Program-made: the position numbers and the translations under genes
In this document: one piece after another, positions 7,080 through 14,268 of the stretch
How positions within the stretch are numbered: position 1 is the stretch's first letter
Layout of the letters: each line of letters begins with the position of its first letter
Source: a virus
DNA: 41,887 nt
Virus record (IMG/VR): IMGVR_UViG_3300044695_006854
Location: 1-41,887 of that record
Reading direction: 5' to 3' (one strand)
Notes under the pieces: model-generated
Told to the model about the DNA's origin: nothing
Database searches by the model: none
The model's input: only the letters and a program-made list of their open reading frames with translations

Positions 7080-7558
7080 GCTTGCCGGGAATGGCGGATG
7101 GGGAGGATCTGGGGGAGTACGCCGACGCGCTGAAGGAGCGGTTGGCGGTGAGCAGTGGGCAGTGGGCGGTCGGCGGTGCGCCGACGGAGACGCTGATCCC
7201 GCTGGAGGCGGTGGAGGAGGAGAGCTTCGACCTGCAGGGGTATCTGGACGGGCGCCGGGATGCCTACCTGAAAGAGGAGCACGGGCGATTCAAGGAGGTG
7301 GCGGCGACGGTGGGCCAGATGACGATCGCGGACGCGATGCGGATGGTGCGGGCAGCGTTCGTGGCGGGGGCCTCGGCGATGGCGGACGGGGTGACGGCCC
7401 GGGACGGCCTGCGGCTGATGCGGGATGAGGAGGCCATGAAGATGGCGGAGCGCCGGATCGCGATGCGGAAGGAGCTGGCCCGACAACGGCGGTCGATTGC
7501 GGATTTTCCGAAGCTGAAGTGGCTGGTGCGCGCGGAAACGAAGGAGGGGGTGCGCTGA
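7076..7558 (+). CDS. Early protein of unknown function
   Basis: 160 aa from ATG 7076, coupled on both sides. Apart from residues about 22-35 (VSSGQWAVGGAP), which are encoded by a cagtgggcagtgggcggt word repeat, it is mostly helical and charged. No motif recognised. The repeat-coded stretch probably arose by insertion of a host-type interspersed repeat in frame. Confidence 0.5.
   Translation: MSLPGMADGEDLGEYADALKERLAVSSGQWAVGGAPTETLIPLEAVEEESFDLQGYLDGRRDAYLKEEHGRFKEVAATVGQMTIADAMRMVRAAFVAGASAMADGVTARDGLRLMRDEEAMKMAERRIAMRKELARQRRSIADFPKLKWLVRAETKEGVR
7140..7177 (+). repeat. GGCGGT/GCAGTGG word repeat inside a gene
   Basis: Near-tandem gcggtgagcagtgggcagt words in coding sequence, same family as 5164-5200. 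Confidence 0.6.
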
Positions 7559-7827
7559 TGGAGGGACGGCCTACATCCGACGGCCTACGGCCGACTGCCT
7601 ACAGCCCACAGCCGACGGCGCTTTGGAGCTACGCGGACCTGGCGAAACGCTGGCGGGTGTCGGCCCGCTCGGCGAAGGCGATGGCGAAGCGGATCGGGCT
7701 GCGGCCGGTGGTGCTGGGGGCGCATTGCATGCGATTCCGGCCGGCGGCGGTGATGAAGGCGGAGGAAGGGGCGGAGCGGGGTGGCGATGACTTTGAACTG
7801 AAGGGCTGGCGTGGGAGGCGTCGGTGA
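7558..7827 (+). CDS. AlpA/excisionase-like HTH protein
   Basis: 89 aa from ATG 7558, overlapping the upstream stop. Residues 1-21 are encoded by a cctacggccgactgc word repeat (inverted form of the family in the integrase). The rest matches the MerR-like HTH_17 pattern: YADLAKRWRVSARSAKAMAK, then GLRPVVLGAHCMRFRPAAVM, i.e. helix-turn-helix plus wing and a final helix. Such proteins serve as excisionases or activators of integrase genes. The role here is inferred from the fold and the presence of an integrase. Confidence 0.6.
   Translation: MEGRPTSDGLRPTAYSPQPTALWSYADLAKRWRVSARSAKAMAKRIGLRPVVLGAHCMRFRPAAVMKAEEGAERGGDDFELKGWRGRRR
7569..7620 (-). repeat. GGCNGT word repeat, inverted copy
   Basis: On the minus strand it reads gtcggctgtgggctgtaggc, the same word family as 5164-5200. 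It encodes the N-terminus of the HTH protein. Confidence 0.55.
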
Positions 7828-7857
7828 GGAGACAAAATCATGGAGGGTAAAATCATG
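7828..7857 (+). repeat. GACAAAATCATG element, copy 2
   Basis: Both half-elements end in ATG (7840 and 7855), so it provides two in-frame candidate starts for the next gene. Confidence 0.8.
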
Positions 7858-8091
7858 AAAACGGAACGATTCGCGAAGAATGGCTCGCCGCTGGCGGGCC
7901 GGGTGGTGCCGCCGGACTGGCGGGATCTGGATCCCCAGGGGAAGCGGGCGCGCTGCGTGGCGCTGGGCTGGGCCGGGGATCTCTACGAGGCGGGCAGGTT
8001 GCTGGCACGCCATGCGGCGGCGGCGGTGCAGGGGAGGAAGCGCAAGGAACGCGAACGCCGGATCTCGCGGACGTGCTGGTGGGAGGCGTGA
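7855..8091 (+). CDS. Small basic early protein, unknown
   Basis: 78 aa from ATG 7855 (an in-frame ATG at 7840 would add five residues). Both starts lie in the interspersed repeat. It has a Trp-containing N-terminal half (VVPPDWRDLDPQGKRARCVAL) and a helical basic C-terminus (GRKRKERERRIS). No family recognised. Confidence 0.5.
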   Translation: MKTERFAKNGSPLAGRVVPPDWRDLDPQGKRARCVALGWAGDLYEAGRLLARHAAAAVQGRKRKERERRISRTCWWEA

Positions 8092-8145
8092 GGATTTTTA
8101 CCGGGCACAGGCCCTGACAAACAAACAACACACAACGATACGAAG

Positions 8146-8775
8146 ATGGCTACAAAAGCAAAAGCAGAGACGGCGGTGCAGATCAGTGCACCGAAAATCG
8201 AGACGGCGGAATTCAAGATCGTGGGGACGGCTCCCTACGTGCAGCTCCGCTTCTCGGAAAAGGCGATGAACACGATGGCCGAGAAGATGATGCTCGGCTC
8301 GCAGGCGGGGAAGAAGCGGGCGAAGGAGGCCCGGGACTTCGACGAGGATTTCCGCCAGGCGATGCACTACAGCGAGGAGGGCTGGAACGGGATCCCCGCG
8401 GGGGCGTTCCGGAACGGCCTGATCTCGGCGTGCCGATTGGTGGGATTCAAGATGACGCTGGCGAAGCTGTCGGTGTTCGTACTGCCGGATGGCTTCGACA
8501 AGGTGGACGGAGTGCCGCTGATCCAGATCGAGGGCAAGCCGGAGCCGGTGACGATGCACGTGCGGAACGCGACGGGGGTCGCGGACCTGCGGGTGCGGGC
8601 GAAGTTCTGGCCGTGGAGCGCGAATCTGCGCATCCAGTATGACGCCGGCCAGTTCTCGACGACGGACGTGGCGAACCTGCTGCTGCGGGTCGGTGCGCAG
8701 GTGGGGATCGGCGAAGGCCGGCCCGATAGCAAATCCTCGGCCGGGATGGGTTGGGGGACTTTCTCGATTGGCTGA
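8146..8775 (+). CDS. Conserved early phage protein with RAMP (Cas7)-like motifs
   Basis: 209 aa. I recognise it as a recurrent uncharacterised early phage protein. Residues 83-97 (IPAGAFRNGLISACR) resemble the IPxSSLKGALR helix of RAMP/Cas7-type RNA-binding proteins. The C-terminal glycine-rich stretch (VGIGEGRP at 186-193, GMGWGTF at 200-206) resembles their G-rich loop. This similarity is from memory of motifs, not a search, so RNA or ssDNA binding is an inference. It ends 10 bp before the GGCNN array, which is itself followed by another conserved early gene. The replicative neighbours suggest a nucleic-acid role; a single-strand annealing or binding protein is the main alternative. Confidence 0.55.
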   Translation: MATKAKAETAVQISAPKIETAEFKIVGTAPYVQLRFSEKAMNTMAEKMMLGSQAGKKRAKEARDFDEDFRQAMHYSEEGWNGIPAGAFRNGLISACRLVGFKMTLAKLSVFVLPDGFDKVDGVPLIQIEGKPEPVTMHVRNATGVADLRVRAKFWPWSANLRIQYDAGQFSTTDVANLLLRVGAQVGIGEGRPDSKSSAGMGWGTFSIG

Positions 8776-8785
8776 CAATGCTGGA

Positions 8786-9266
8786 GGCGCTTCCATCGCA
8801 GGCTGCGCACGGCCGCGCATCGCTAGGTTTGGTCCGGCGAGGCGGGGCTTGGCAGGGCAACGCAGGCAAGGCTAGGCACGGCGTGGCCGGGCACGGCCGG
8901 GCCGGGCTCGGCGAGGCATGGCAGGCAAGGCGCTGCGAGGCGAGCCCTGGCTACGCCAGGCAAGGCACGGCAGGTGTGGCTAGGCATGCAGCGGCGCGGG
9001 ATGGCGGGGCACGGCAGGCTAGGCTCGGTTTGGCTGCGCTTGGATCGGATCGGTTCGGCGAGGCAGGCAAGGCACGGCTGCGCAAGGCAAGGGCAGGCCG
9101 GGCACGGCAGGCCAGGCGTGGCACGGCAAGGACGGGCGTGGCCCGGCTCGGCATGGATTGGCACGGCAGGCAGGGCGTGGCGTGGCGAGGCGTGGCTCGG
9201 CTAGGCCAGGCACGGCAGGCGCGGCCTCGCGAGGCCCGGCGTGGCACGGAGAGGCAAGGCAGGCAC
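8786..9266 (+). repeat. Degenerate GGCNN pentanucleotide array
   Basis: About 95 consecutive five-base units with consensus G-G-C-N-N, in which positions 1-3 are mostly fixed and 4-5 are highly variable (ggcaa, ggcta, ggcac, ggcgt, ggccg...). The register is broken by single four-base units (CGCA at 8861, GGCA at 8920, 8969, 9013, 9062, 9106, 9165, 9214 and 9258), giving blocks of 59, 49, 44, 49, 44, 59, 49 and 44 nt. Most breaks sit in GGCACGGCAGGC. It lies on the transcribed strand of the early operon between two genes. Frames are open only because stops are rare in such sequence. GG every five bases could allow two-tetrad G-quadruplexes. Function unknown. Confidence 0.9.
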
Positions 9267-9333
9267 GACACAAACCGCGACCGGAGAGCGGGGTAAAAAT
9301 GGCCGGAATCAATCCTAACCCACATCAAAAATC

Positions 9334-9768
9334 ATGAGTCTGATGACACTGCAACAATCGCTGGCCGCACTGGCGGAGCGCAACGGGGGCGAACTGACAC
9401 CGGCGGCGGTGGTCGATTACGCGCGGCCGAAAACGTCGCCGATCCACGATCGCTTCACGTGGGACAACAAGGTCGCCGGGGACAAGTATCGACTGCTGGA
9501 GGCGGCGATGCTGATCCGATCGGTGCGGATCTCGTTCGAGGACAACGCGGGAGAGGTGGCGCCGCCGGTGCGGGCCTTCGTCAACATTCGCGAGAATCCG
9601 AAGGAGCCGGGCGCCTACATCCCGATCCAGCGGGCGCTTTCTTGCTCGGAGACCTCGGCGGTGATGCTGGAATCGGCGAAGCGCGAGGCGGATTCGTTCC
9701 GCCGGAAGTATGCCAGCCTGGAACAGGCGCGGCGGGTGGTGGAAGCGATCGGTGAATTCGTGGCCTGA
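9334..9768 (+). CDS. Conserved early phage protein, unknown function
   Basis: 144 aa. It belongs by pattern to a widespread early phage family: GELTPAAVVDYARPKTSP, then IHDRFTWDNKVAGDKYRL, IRSVRI, and a C-terminal helix SFRRKYASLEQARRVVEAI. It follows the GGCNN array by 67 bp, with no Shine-Dalgarno sequence in front of ATG 9334. I know no function for this family. Its regular company with recombination-type early genes suggests DNA replication or recombination. Confidence 0.6.
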   Translation: MSLMTLQQSLAALAERNGGELTPAAVVDYARPKTSPIHDRFTWDNKVAGDKYRLLEAAMLIRSVRISFEDNAGEVAPPVRAFVNIRENPKEPGAYIPIQRALSCSETSAVMLESAKREADSFRRKYASLEQARRVVEAIGEFVA

Positions 9769-9776
9769 AACACACG

Positions 9777-10064
9777 ATGAACGAAGAACCAAGAACAACG
9801 AACCACGAACCGCGCCCCGAGGCGCTCGACCCTCGCGTGCGGGGGGCGGTGGCGCACTTTTTTGATGAGGGGCTTTTCCAGGGGCTGACTTGGTTCGAGT
9901 CGGCGGTGGCCTGGCAGATGATCGGGAATCGCCTGATCGAGGCCAGCGACTTCCCGATCGCGGCGGCGACGACGCTGGCGAATCTGATGAAGGGCTGCGA
10001 GGCCTTTCGGAAATGCGCGGCGAGCGGCGGAATCGACGTGGGGGTGGAAGGAGGGGCGGCATGA
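9777..10064 (+). CDS. Small early protein, unknown, with repeat-coded N-terminus
   Basis: 95 aa from ATG 9777. Residues 1-14 (MNEEPRTTNHEPRP) are encoded by the accaagaacaacgaacca word repeat. The remainder (GAVAHFFDEGLFQGLTWFES...AAATTLANLMKGCEAF) is helical and may be the original protein. An alternative later start is possible but no other ATG is close. The stop overlaps the next ATG. Confidence 0.45.
   Translation: MNEEPRTTNHEPRPEALDPRVRGAVAHFFDEGLFQGLTWFESAVAWQMIGNRLIEASDFPIAAATTLANLMKGCEAFRKCAASGGIDVGVEGGAA
9779..9811 (+). repeat. ACCAAGAACAACGAACC word repeat
   Basis: AT-richer stretch of repeated 'gaacc/gaac' words at the start of a gene; second copy at 12201-12233 and a variant at 14235-14262. 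Confidence 0.6.
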
Positions 10065-10453
10065 GGGGACGCAACGAGGAGCAGGACGTGCTGCTGCAGG
10101 CGGCGGGCCGGGTGCCGGCGGAGACGCTGATGCTCTACGCGATGCTCTCGGACCAGATCCAGACGCTGGGGACGATGCACCGGATGGGGATGTGGCACTA
10201 CTCGCCGGATGAGCTGGGGGACTGGCTGCGCCGGCAAGCGGAAAGCGGACGGGTGAACACGAAGAACACGTTCATGCTGGAGAGCGCGATGCGGGAATGG
10301 CAGCTCTGGGGCCGGGCGACGGATGTGCTGATCCAGACGCTGGAAGAGGAGACGATCGTGCGGATCGACCGGAAACGGATCATCGACCTGGCGATGGAAT
10401 ACAGCCGGGGCACTTGGAGCCGGGGGAACCTGGGGAAGCGGGTGGCGGCGTGA
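10061..10453 (+). CDS. Early protein, unknown
   Basis: 130 aa from ATG 10061, coupled to the gene upstream. Predominantly helical with several Met and Trp residues (MGMWHYSPDELGDWLRRQAE, MREWQLWG) and a basic end. The central DELGDWLRRQ region could be a small helix-turn-helix, but I cannot assign a family. Confidence 0.45.
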   Translation: MRGRNEEQDVLLQAAGRVPAETLMLYAMLSDQIQTLGTMHRMGMWHYSPDELGDWLRRQAESGRVNTKNTFMLESAMREWQLWGRATDVLIQTLEEETIVRIDRKRIIDLAMEYSRGTWSRGNLGKRVAA

Positions 10454-10454
10454 C

Positions 10455-10486
10455 GGGAGACAAAATCATGAGGGGTGAAATCATGG
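10455..10486 (+). repeat. GACAAAATCATG element, copy 3
   Basis: Starts two bases after the upstream TGA and supplies ATGs at 10468 and 10483 for the next gene. Confidence 0.8.
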
Positions 10487-10716
10487 ACATGGAGCGGGAG
10501 CTGGATGGGATCGAGGCATCGATGCTGGCGGTGACGCTGCGGGAGATCGAGCGGATCGATGAGGGCCTGCGGCTGGTGGTGGAGATGCGGGACACGAACG
10601 CGCTGGCGGCGAGGATCTGGGAACCCTTCGCGCGGTGCATGGACCGCCACCTCGAGGACCGGGCGAAGCTGATGGCGGTGCGGGATGCGTTGCGGGGGGA
10701 AGGGAGGGGACGATGA
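10483..10716 (+). CDS. Small helical early protein, unknown
   Basis: 77 aa from ATG 10483; in-frame ATG 10468 and GTG 10450 are alternatives, all within or just before the interspersed repeat. The protein is almost wholly helical and acidic-amphipathic (MERELDGIEASMLAVTLREI). The stop overlaps the next start (ATGA). No family recognised. Confidence 0.4.
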   Translation: MDMERELDGIEASMLAVTLREIERIDEGLRLVVEMRDTNALAARIWEPFARCMDRHLEDRAKLMAVRDALRGEGRGR

Positions 10717-11078
10717 GCACGCGCAAGAAATTCCGGAAGCCGGGGGTGGGCTCGATCGTGACGGGGCTGCACCATCCGGCGGGCCAGCCGGAGGAGAACG
10801 ATGTGTGGCGCCGCCTGGAGCGGGCCTTCGCGGTGGGTCGGTTGAGGGTAGGCCAGTGGGTGACGTACTCGGATCTGATCGCGCTGACGAAGGCGGGGGG
10901 CCAGTGCATGCTGTCTCTGCAACTGACGCTTGCGGAGCACCGTGCGAAACTGCTGCTGGTGGAGGAGGAGAAGGGCTACCGGGTGGAGGCGAGGTTCGGA
11001 GAGGGAGGGACGGGGAGAGGGGGAGAGGGAGAGAGATGGAGACTCTGGAGGGATCGGGCTTGGCGCCACGATCTCTGA
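10713..11078 (+). CDS. Early protein, unknown
   Basis: 121 aa from ATG 10713. A basic N-terminus (STRKKFRKPG) is followed by a mixed domain with LERAFAVGRLRVGQWVTYSD and a Gly/Glu/Arg-rich low-complexity tail encoded by gggagaggg-type repeats near 10990-11040. DNA binding is possible, but no motif is decisive. Confidence 0.4.
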   Translation: MSTRKKFRKPGVGSIVTGLHHPAGQPEENDVWRRLERAFAVGRLRVGQWVTYSDLIALTKAGGQCMLSLQLTLAEHRAKLLLVEEEKGYRVEARFGEGGTGRGGEGERWRLWRDRAWRHDL

Positions 11079-11104
11079 ACACTGAATACGGATCACCGAT
11101 CACG

Positions 11105-12172
11105 ATGCATAGCGACTCTTACGGATGGGTGGATGGCGAGCGGGTGCCGCTGACGCCGGCGGAGGGCTGGGTGTGGCCGGATGAGGCGTCGGAAGCGACG
11201 GAGCGGACGCGGGGATCGGGTCTGTGGTGGCCGTCGGAGGCGGACAGGGCGCTGTGGCTGGGCCTGCTCTCGCGTCCGGAGGCGGGGGAGGTGAGCGAGG
11301 CGGCACGGCGGGAGCTGGTCTACTGGCTGGCGGCGGACGGGCTGCAGCCGATGGCGTGGGCGCGGCGATGGACGGGGCTGCTGTGGCGGTTGGCTCCGGA
11401 GCGGCTGCCGGCGGAGGCGCGGACGCTCTTCGGGGCGGCGGGACATTTCGAGCGGGCGGTGCTGGAGGCGTTTTTCCCGGCGGCGCGGAATGCGCGGCTG
11501 GCCCGGGCGGAGCGGGCGCGGATCGAGTCGGTCTTCCGCGGGCTGGGCGGGAAGCTGGCGCCGGTGCGGCGGGGGACGCCGCTGTCGGTGGAGGATCTGG
11601 CCTCGGGCACGATGGCGTCGGAATGGTGCGGCTGGCCGGCCTGTGACGCGGAGGTGCTGGAGGAGGCGGCGGAGGTGGCGCGGCTGACGATGCGCAACCA
11701 GGTGGCGTGGCTCTCGGAGGATGGAGCCTGGGCGCTGGGGGCCCTGAAGCGGTATTATGTGCTGGTCTTTGTCCGCTACACGGATCTGGCCCCGCGGATG
11801 ACGGGAAACGACTACGGGGAGATCTACGGTCAGACGCGTGCGGCGTTCTGCGAGGACGCGAAACGCTACATCGGCCTGCCGCTGGAGGCGGAGCTGGGCT
11901 ACCGGCCCAAGGTGGCGGGGCAGAAGAGCGCGGCGGCGGCGGATGCCTATGCGCGGAACGCGGCGGAGCATTGTCCTCGGCGGCAACTGGGGGGCGAGGC
12001 CTTCGCGACGGAAAAGAGCGAGCAGGCGCGGAAGGCGGACGCGGAGGCGCGCCTGGCGGAGGCGAGGGCGATGGCGGAGCGGCGGCAGGTGGAGCGCGAG
12101 GCGGAGGAGATGCGCCGGATCGCGGAGAGGAATCGGGAGCGGAGGAGGAGGGGACAGAATCATGGGGGGTGA
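11105..12172 (+). CDS. Large early protein, unknown
   Basis: 355 aa from ATG 11105; the open frame reaches back to 10685 but overlaps the preceding gene. A Trp-rich N-terminal region (YGWVDGERVPLTPAEGWVW) and a long helical middle are followed, from about residue 300, by an Ala/Glu/Arg coiled coil (EARLAEARAMAERRQVEREA). The last five residues (QNHGG) and the stop come from a GACAAAATCATG-family repeat. It precedes the ParB-like gene. No family recognised. Confidence 0.45.
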   Translation: MHSDSYGWVDGERVPLTPAEGWVWPDEASEATERTRGSGLWWPSEADRALWLGLLSRPEAGEVSEAARRELVYWLAADGLQPMAWARRWTGLLWRLAPERLPAEARTLFGAAGHFERAVLEAFFPAARNARLARAERARIESVFRGLGGKLAPVRRGTPLSVEDLASGTMASEWCGWPACDAEVLEEAAEVARLTMRNQVAWLSEDGAWALGALKRYYVLVFVRYTDLAPRMTGNDYGEIYGQTRAAFCEDAKRYIGLPLEAELGYRPKVAGQKSAAAADAYARNAAEHCPRRQLGGEAFATEKSEQARKADAEARLAEARAMAERRQVEREAEEMRRIAERNRERRRRGQNHGG

Positions 12173-12182
12173 ATCATGGGGG
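12151..12182 (+). repeat. GACAAAATCATG element, copy 4
   Basis: Variant gacagaatcatgggggg; provides the TGA stop of the gene before it and a candidate ATG at 12176. Confidence 0.8.
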
Positions 12183-12200
12183 ATTCACTTCCGCAACGGG

Positions 12201-12233
12201 GAACGAGGAACCAAGAACAACGAACCAAGAACG
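12201..12233 (+). repeat. ACCAAGAACAACGAACC word repeat, second copy
   Basis: Sits directly before the ParB-like start, followed by a run of seven T. Confidence 0.6.
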
Positions 12234-12241
12234 ATTTTTTT

Positions 12242-13924
12242 ATGACCGACCTGATCATTCATCAACCCATCGACGGAATCCGCATGTGGAACAACGCGCG
12301 GACGCTTTTTGACCAGAAGGAACTCGAGGAACTGGCGGCTTCGCTGCTGGAGACGAAGGGGGCGCAACAGTATCCGGTGGGCTTCCTGACGGACGGCGCG
12401 GGATCGGAGGTGGCGCTGCTGATGGGCGAGCGCCGGTGGCGGGCCTACCGGATCCTGCGGGACAAGGGGCACGCGGACTACGCGGCCCTGCCGGTGCGGA
12501 TCGTGGCGCAGCCGAGCGAGAAGGATGCCTACAAGTGGTCGCTGATCGAGAACCTGCAGCGCGTGAACCTGCGGCCCTCGGAGACGGCGGAATGGGTGGC
12601 GCGGATGCTGGATTTGGAAGACGAGGAGACGGGCCGGAAGGTGTGGACGATGGAGAGCCTGGGCGAGGATCTCGGCAAGGACAAGGGCTACATCGACGAA
12701 CTGATGCAGATGCGCCGGGCGCCGCTGACGGTGCGCGAGGCGGTGGACGCGGGGGCCTGTGCGGTGCGGATCGGGCGGATGATCGGGTCGCTGCCGCAGG
12801 AGATGCGCGAGGGGGCGGCGGCGGAGATCGTGTTCGGCCCGATGGGGTGCATGACGGTGGCGGCGGCGCAGGACTGGATTTCGACGCATTACCGCCGGGA
12901 TCTGCGCCGGGCGGACTTCGCGACGGACCAGGTGGGCCTCGATGGAAAGCCGGCTTGTGTGCGGTGCGAATGGTGGGGCGGGAACCGGGCGGATGTGGGC
13001 GGGAAGAATGCGGTGCATTCGTGCCTCAATCCGGCGTGTTTCGCGGCGAAGCAGCGGGCGGCGGTGGCGGCCTCGGTGGAGGAGGAACAGGTGATCGAGC
13101 CGGAGGCGGCGGAGGGGATGTGGGAGGTGCACACGGGCCGCCTCGCGCCGTCGAGCGGCTACGTGGATCTGGAGGAAAAACCCTCGCCGCTGATGCTGGC
13201 GGACGGGGGCCGCGGCGGGGCGGTGGTGCCGAGCTGGGGCGAAATTTTGGAGGGCTCGGGCGTGGCCCCGATGGTGACGTGGGATCCGCGCGGGGCGCGT
13301 CGATCACTGGTGGAGACGGGCGAGGCCCTGCGCGCGGCCGGCCAGTCGAAATGGGGGGCACTTTTCCGCGATGGGGTGGTGAATGAATACCTGTCGCCGG
13401 AGGAGCGGGCGGCGGAGCGCAAGGCGCGCGCGGCGGGGGATGCGGAGCATCGGGCGGCGGTGTCGGAGGGGCTCTGCGAACTGGCCCGGGGGCTGCGGGT
13501 GGGCACGCAGGAGCTCGACGAGGTGATCGCGGCCGCGGCGCGGGTGGCGCTGGAGGATCTGTGCAAGGGGGAGGATCTGGCGCTGGTGGCGGAGGTGCTG
13601 GGGGTGAAGATGGGCGAGGGCCGCACGCTGGAGCATTTGGAAAACGCGGTGGGCGCGATGCGCGGCGCGGAGCTGGGGGCGGCGATTGTGACGGTGCTGC
13701 TGGCCCGGCGGGTGCGGTATGAGGGCTTCGCGCCGCTGATCCAGGAGGACGGCGCGCCGCTGGCGGAGCTGTGCCGCATGGCGGGCTTCGACGCGGGGGC
13801 CTGGCATCGTCAGGCGCGGCGCCGCCGGAATGCCGCGGAACGCGCGGGCCGGGACAAGGCGATGGAGGACGCGAAGGGGAAGGCCCAGCGCGCGATCGGG
13901 AATCGCGCGACGAAGCGGGAGTGA
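12242..13924 (+). CDS. ParB/Spo0J-domain protein with cysteine cluster
   Basis: 560 aa from ATG 12242; an in-frame ATG at 12176 lies in repeat sequence and is less likely. The N-terminus is a ParB-type domain: NARTLFDQKELEELAASL, MGERRWRAYRIL (62-71), LPVRIVAQ and the LIENLQRVNL box (101-110). An HTH-like region follows (ETAEWVARMLD, YIDELMQMRRAPLTVREAV). Around 239-262 is a cysteine cluster (CVRCEWWGG...CLNPACF) that may bind metal. The C-terminal half is helical. No ParA is encoded. It could act in partition, transcription control, or as a CTP-dependent clamp; a 26-bp palindrome downstream is a candidate site. Confidence 0.7.
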   Translation: MTDLIIHQPIDGIRMWNNARTLFDQKELEELAASLLETKGAQQYPVGFLTDGAGSEVALLMGERRWRAYRILRDKGHADYAALPVRIVAQPSEKDAYKWSLIENLQRVNLRPSETAEWVARMLDLEDEETGRKVWTMESLGEDLGKDKGYIDELMQMRRAPLTVREAVDAGACAVRIGRMIGSLPQEMREGAAAEIVFGPMGCMTVAAAQDWISTHYRRDLRRADFATDQVGLDGKPACVRCEWWGGNRADVGGKNAVHSCLNPACFAAKQRAAVAASVEEEQVIEPEAAEGMWEVHTGRLAPSSGYVDLEEKPSPLMLADGGRGGAVVPSWGEILEGSGVAPMVTWDPRGARRSLVETGEALRAAGQSKWGALFRDGVVNEYLSPEERAAERKARAAGDAEHRAAVSEGLCELARGLRVGTQELDEVIAAAARVALEDLCKGEDLALVAEVLGVKMGEGRTLEHLENAVGAMRGAELGAAIVTVLLARRVRYEGFAPLIQEDGAPLAELCRMAGFDAGAWHRQARRRRNAAERAGRDKAMEDAKGKAQRAIGNRATKRE

Positions 13925-13949
13925 GGGATTTCAACAACGAAAGGGAGAG

Positions 13950-14222
13950 ATGAGGTACAACAACAACGAAATCGGGCGATGGGTGTCTGTCGCGGAGTCG
14001 ATGCCGGATGACTGCATGGATTGTTTGGTGTGGAGCGCCGAGCTGAATGCCCACACGATCGCCTATCACGATTCGGATTTTCTTCGATGGGAGGGTTGCG
14101 GTTGGCTGGAGATCGGCACGGGTGCGATGATCCAAGGCGTGACCCACTGGTGCCAGGACATCCAGCCGCCGGATTTGTCGGCATGTGCAGACAAATCAAA
14201 CAGGGTGGAGTCGGGGAACTGA
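13950..14222 (+). CDS. DUF551-like small protein
   Basis: 90 aa from ATG 13950, preceded by a good Shine-Dalgarno AAGGGAGAG, one of few here. The pattern RWVSVAESMPDD...LVWSAE...AYHDSDFLRWEG...GVTHWCQDIQPP matches DUF551-type phage proteins, which have a WISV...LP start and a THW-x-P-PP end. The function is unknown. The C-terminal residues (LSACADKSN) are encoded by a palindromic repeat, so the normal end is probably after QPPD. Confidence 0.6.
   Translation: MRYNNNEIGRWVSVAESMPDDCMDCLVWSAELNAHTIAYHDSDFLRWEGCGWLEIGTGAMIQGVTHWCQDIQPPDLSACADKSNRVESGN
14172..14197. repeat. 26-bp palindrome, copy A
   Basis: Perfect outer arms GATTTGTC/GACAAATC around an imperfect centre. A second copy, fully palindromic, lies at 21916-21941. 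Candidate protein-binding site; it overlaps the end of the DUF551-like gene. Confidence 0.7.
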
Positions 14223-14234
14223 CCCTCTTCGACC

Positions 14235-14262
14235 ACCGACAACGGACCAAGGACAACGGACC
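14235..14262 (+). repeat. ACCGACAACGGACC word repeat
   Basis: Variant of the accaagaac word family between the DUF551-like gene and the primase start. Confidence 0.5.
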
Positions 14263-14268
14263 TGCCCG

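Noticed and set aside
8861-9262. CRISPR array
   Set aside because: The recurring GGCACGGCAGGC is only about 12 nt, the intervening blocks keep the GGCNN scaffold, and no cas operon is present.
8751-9328. Several long overlapping ORFs on both strands across the GGCNN array
   Set aside because: Open frames occur in several frames at once because the repeat rarely forms stops; no ribosome site, and phase breaks change the frame every 44-59 nt, so no repeat protein is maintained.
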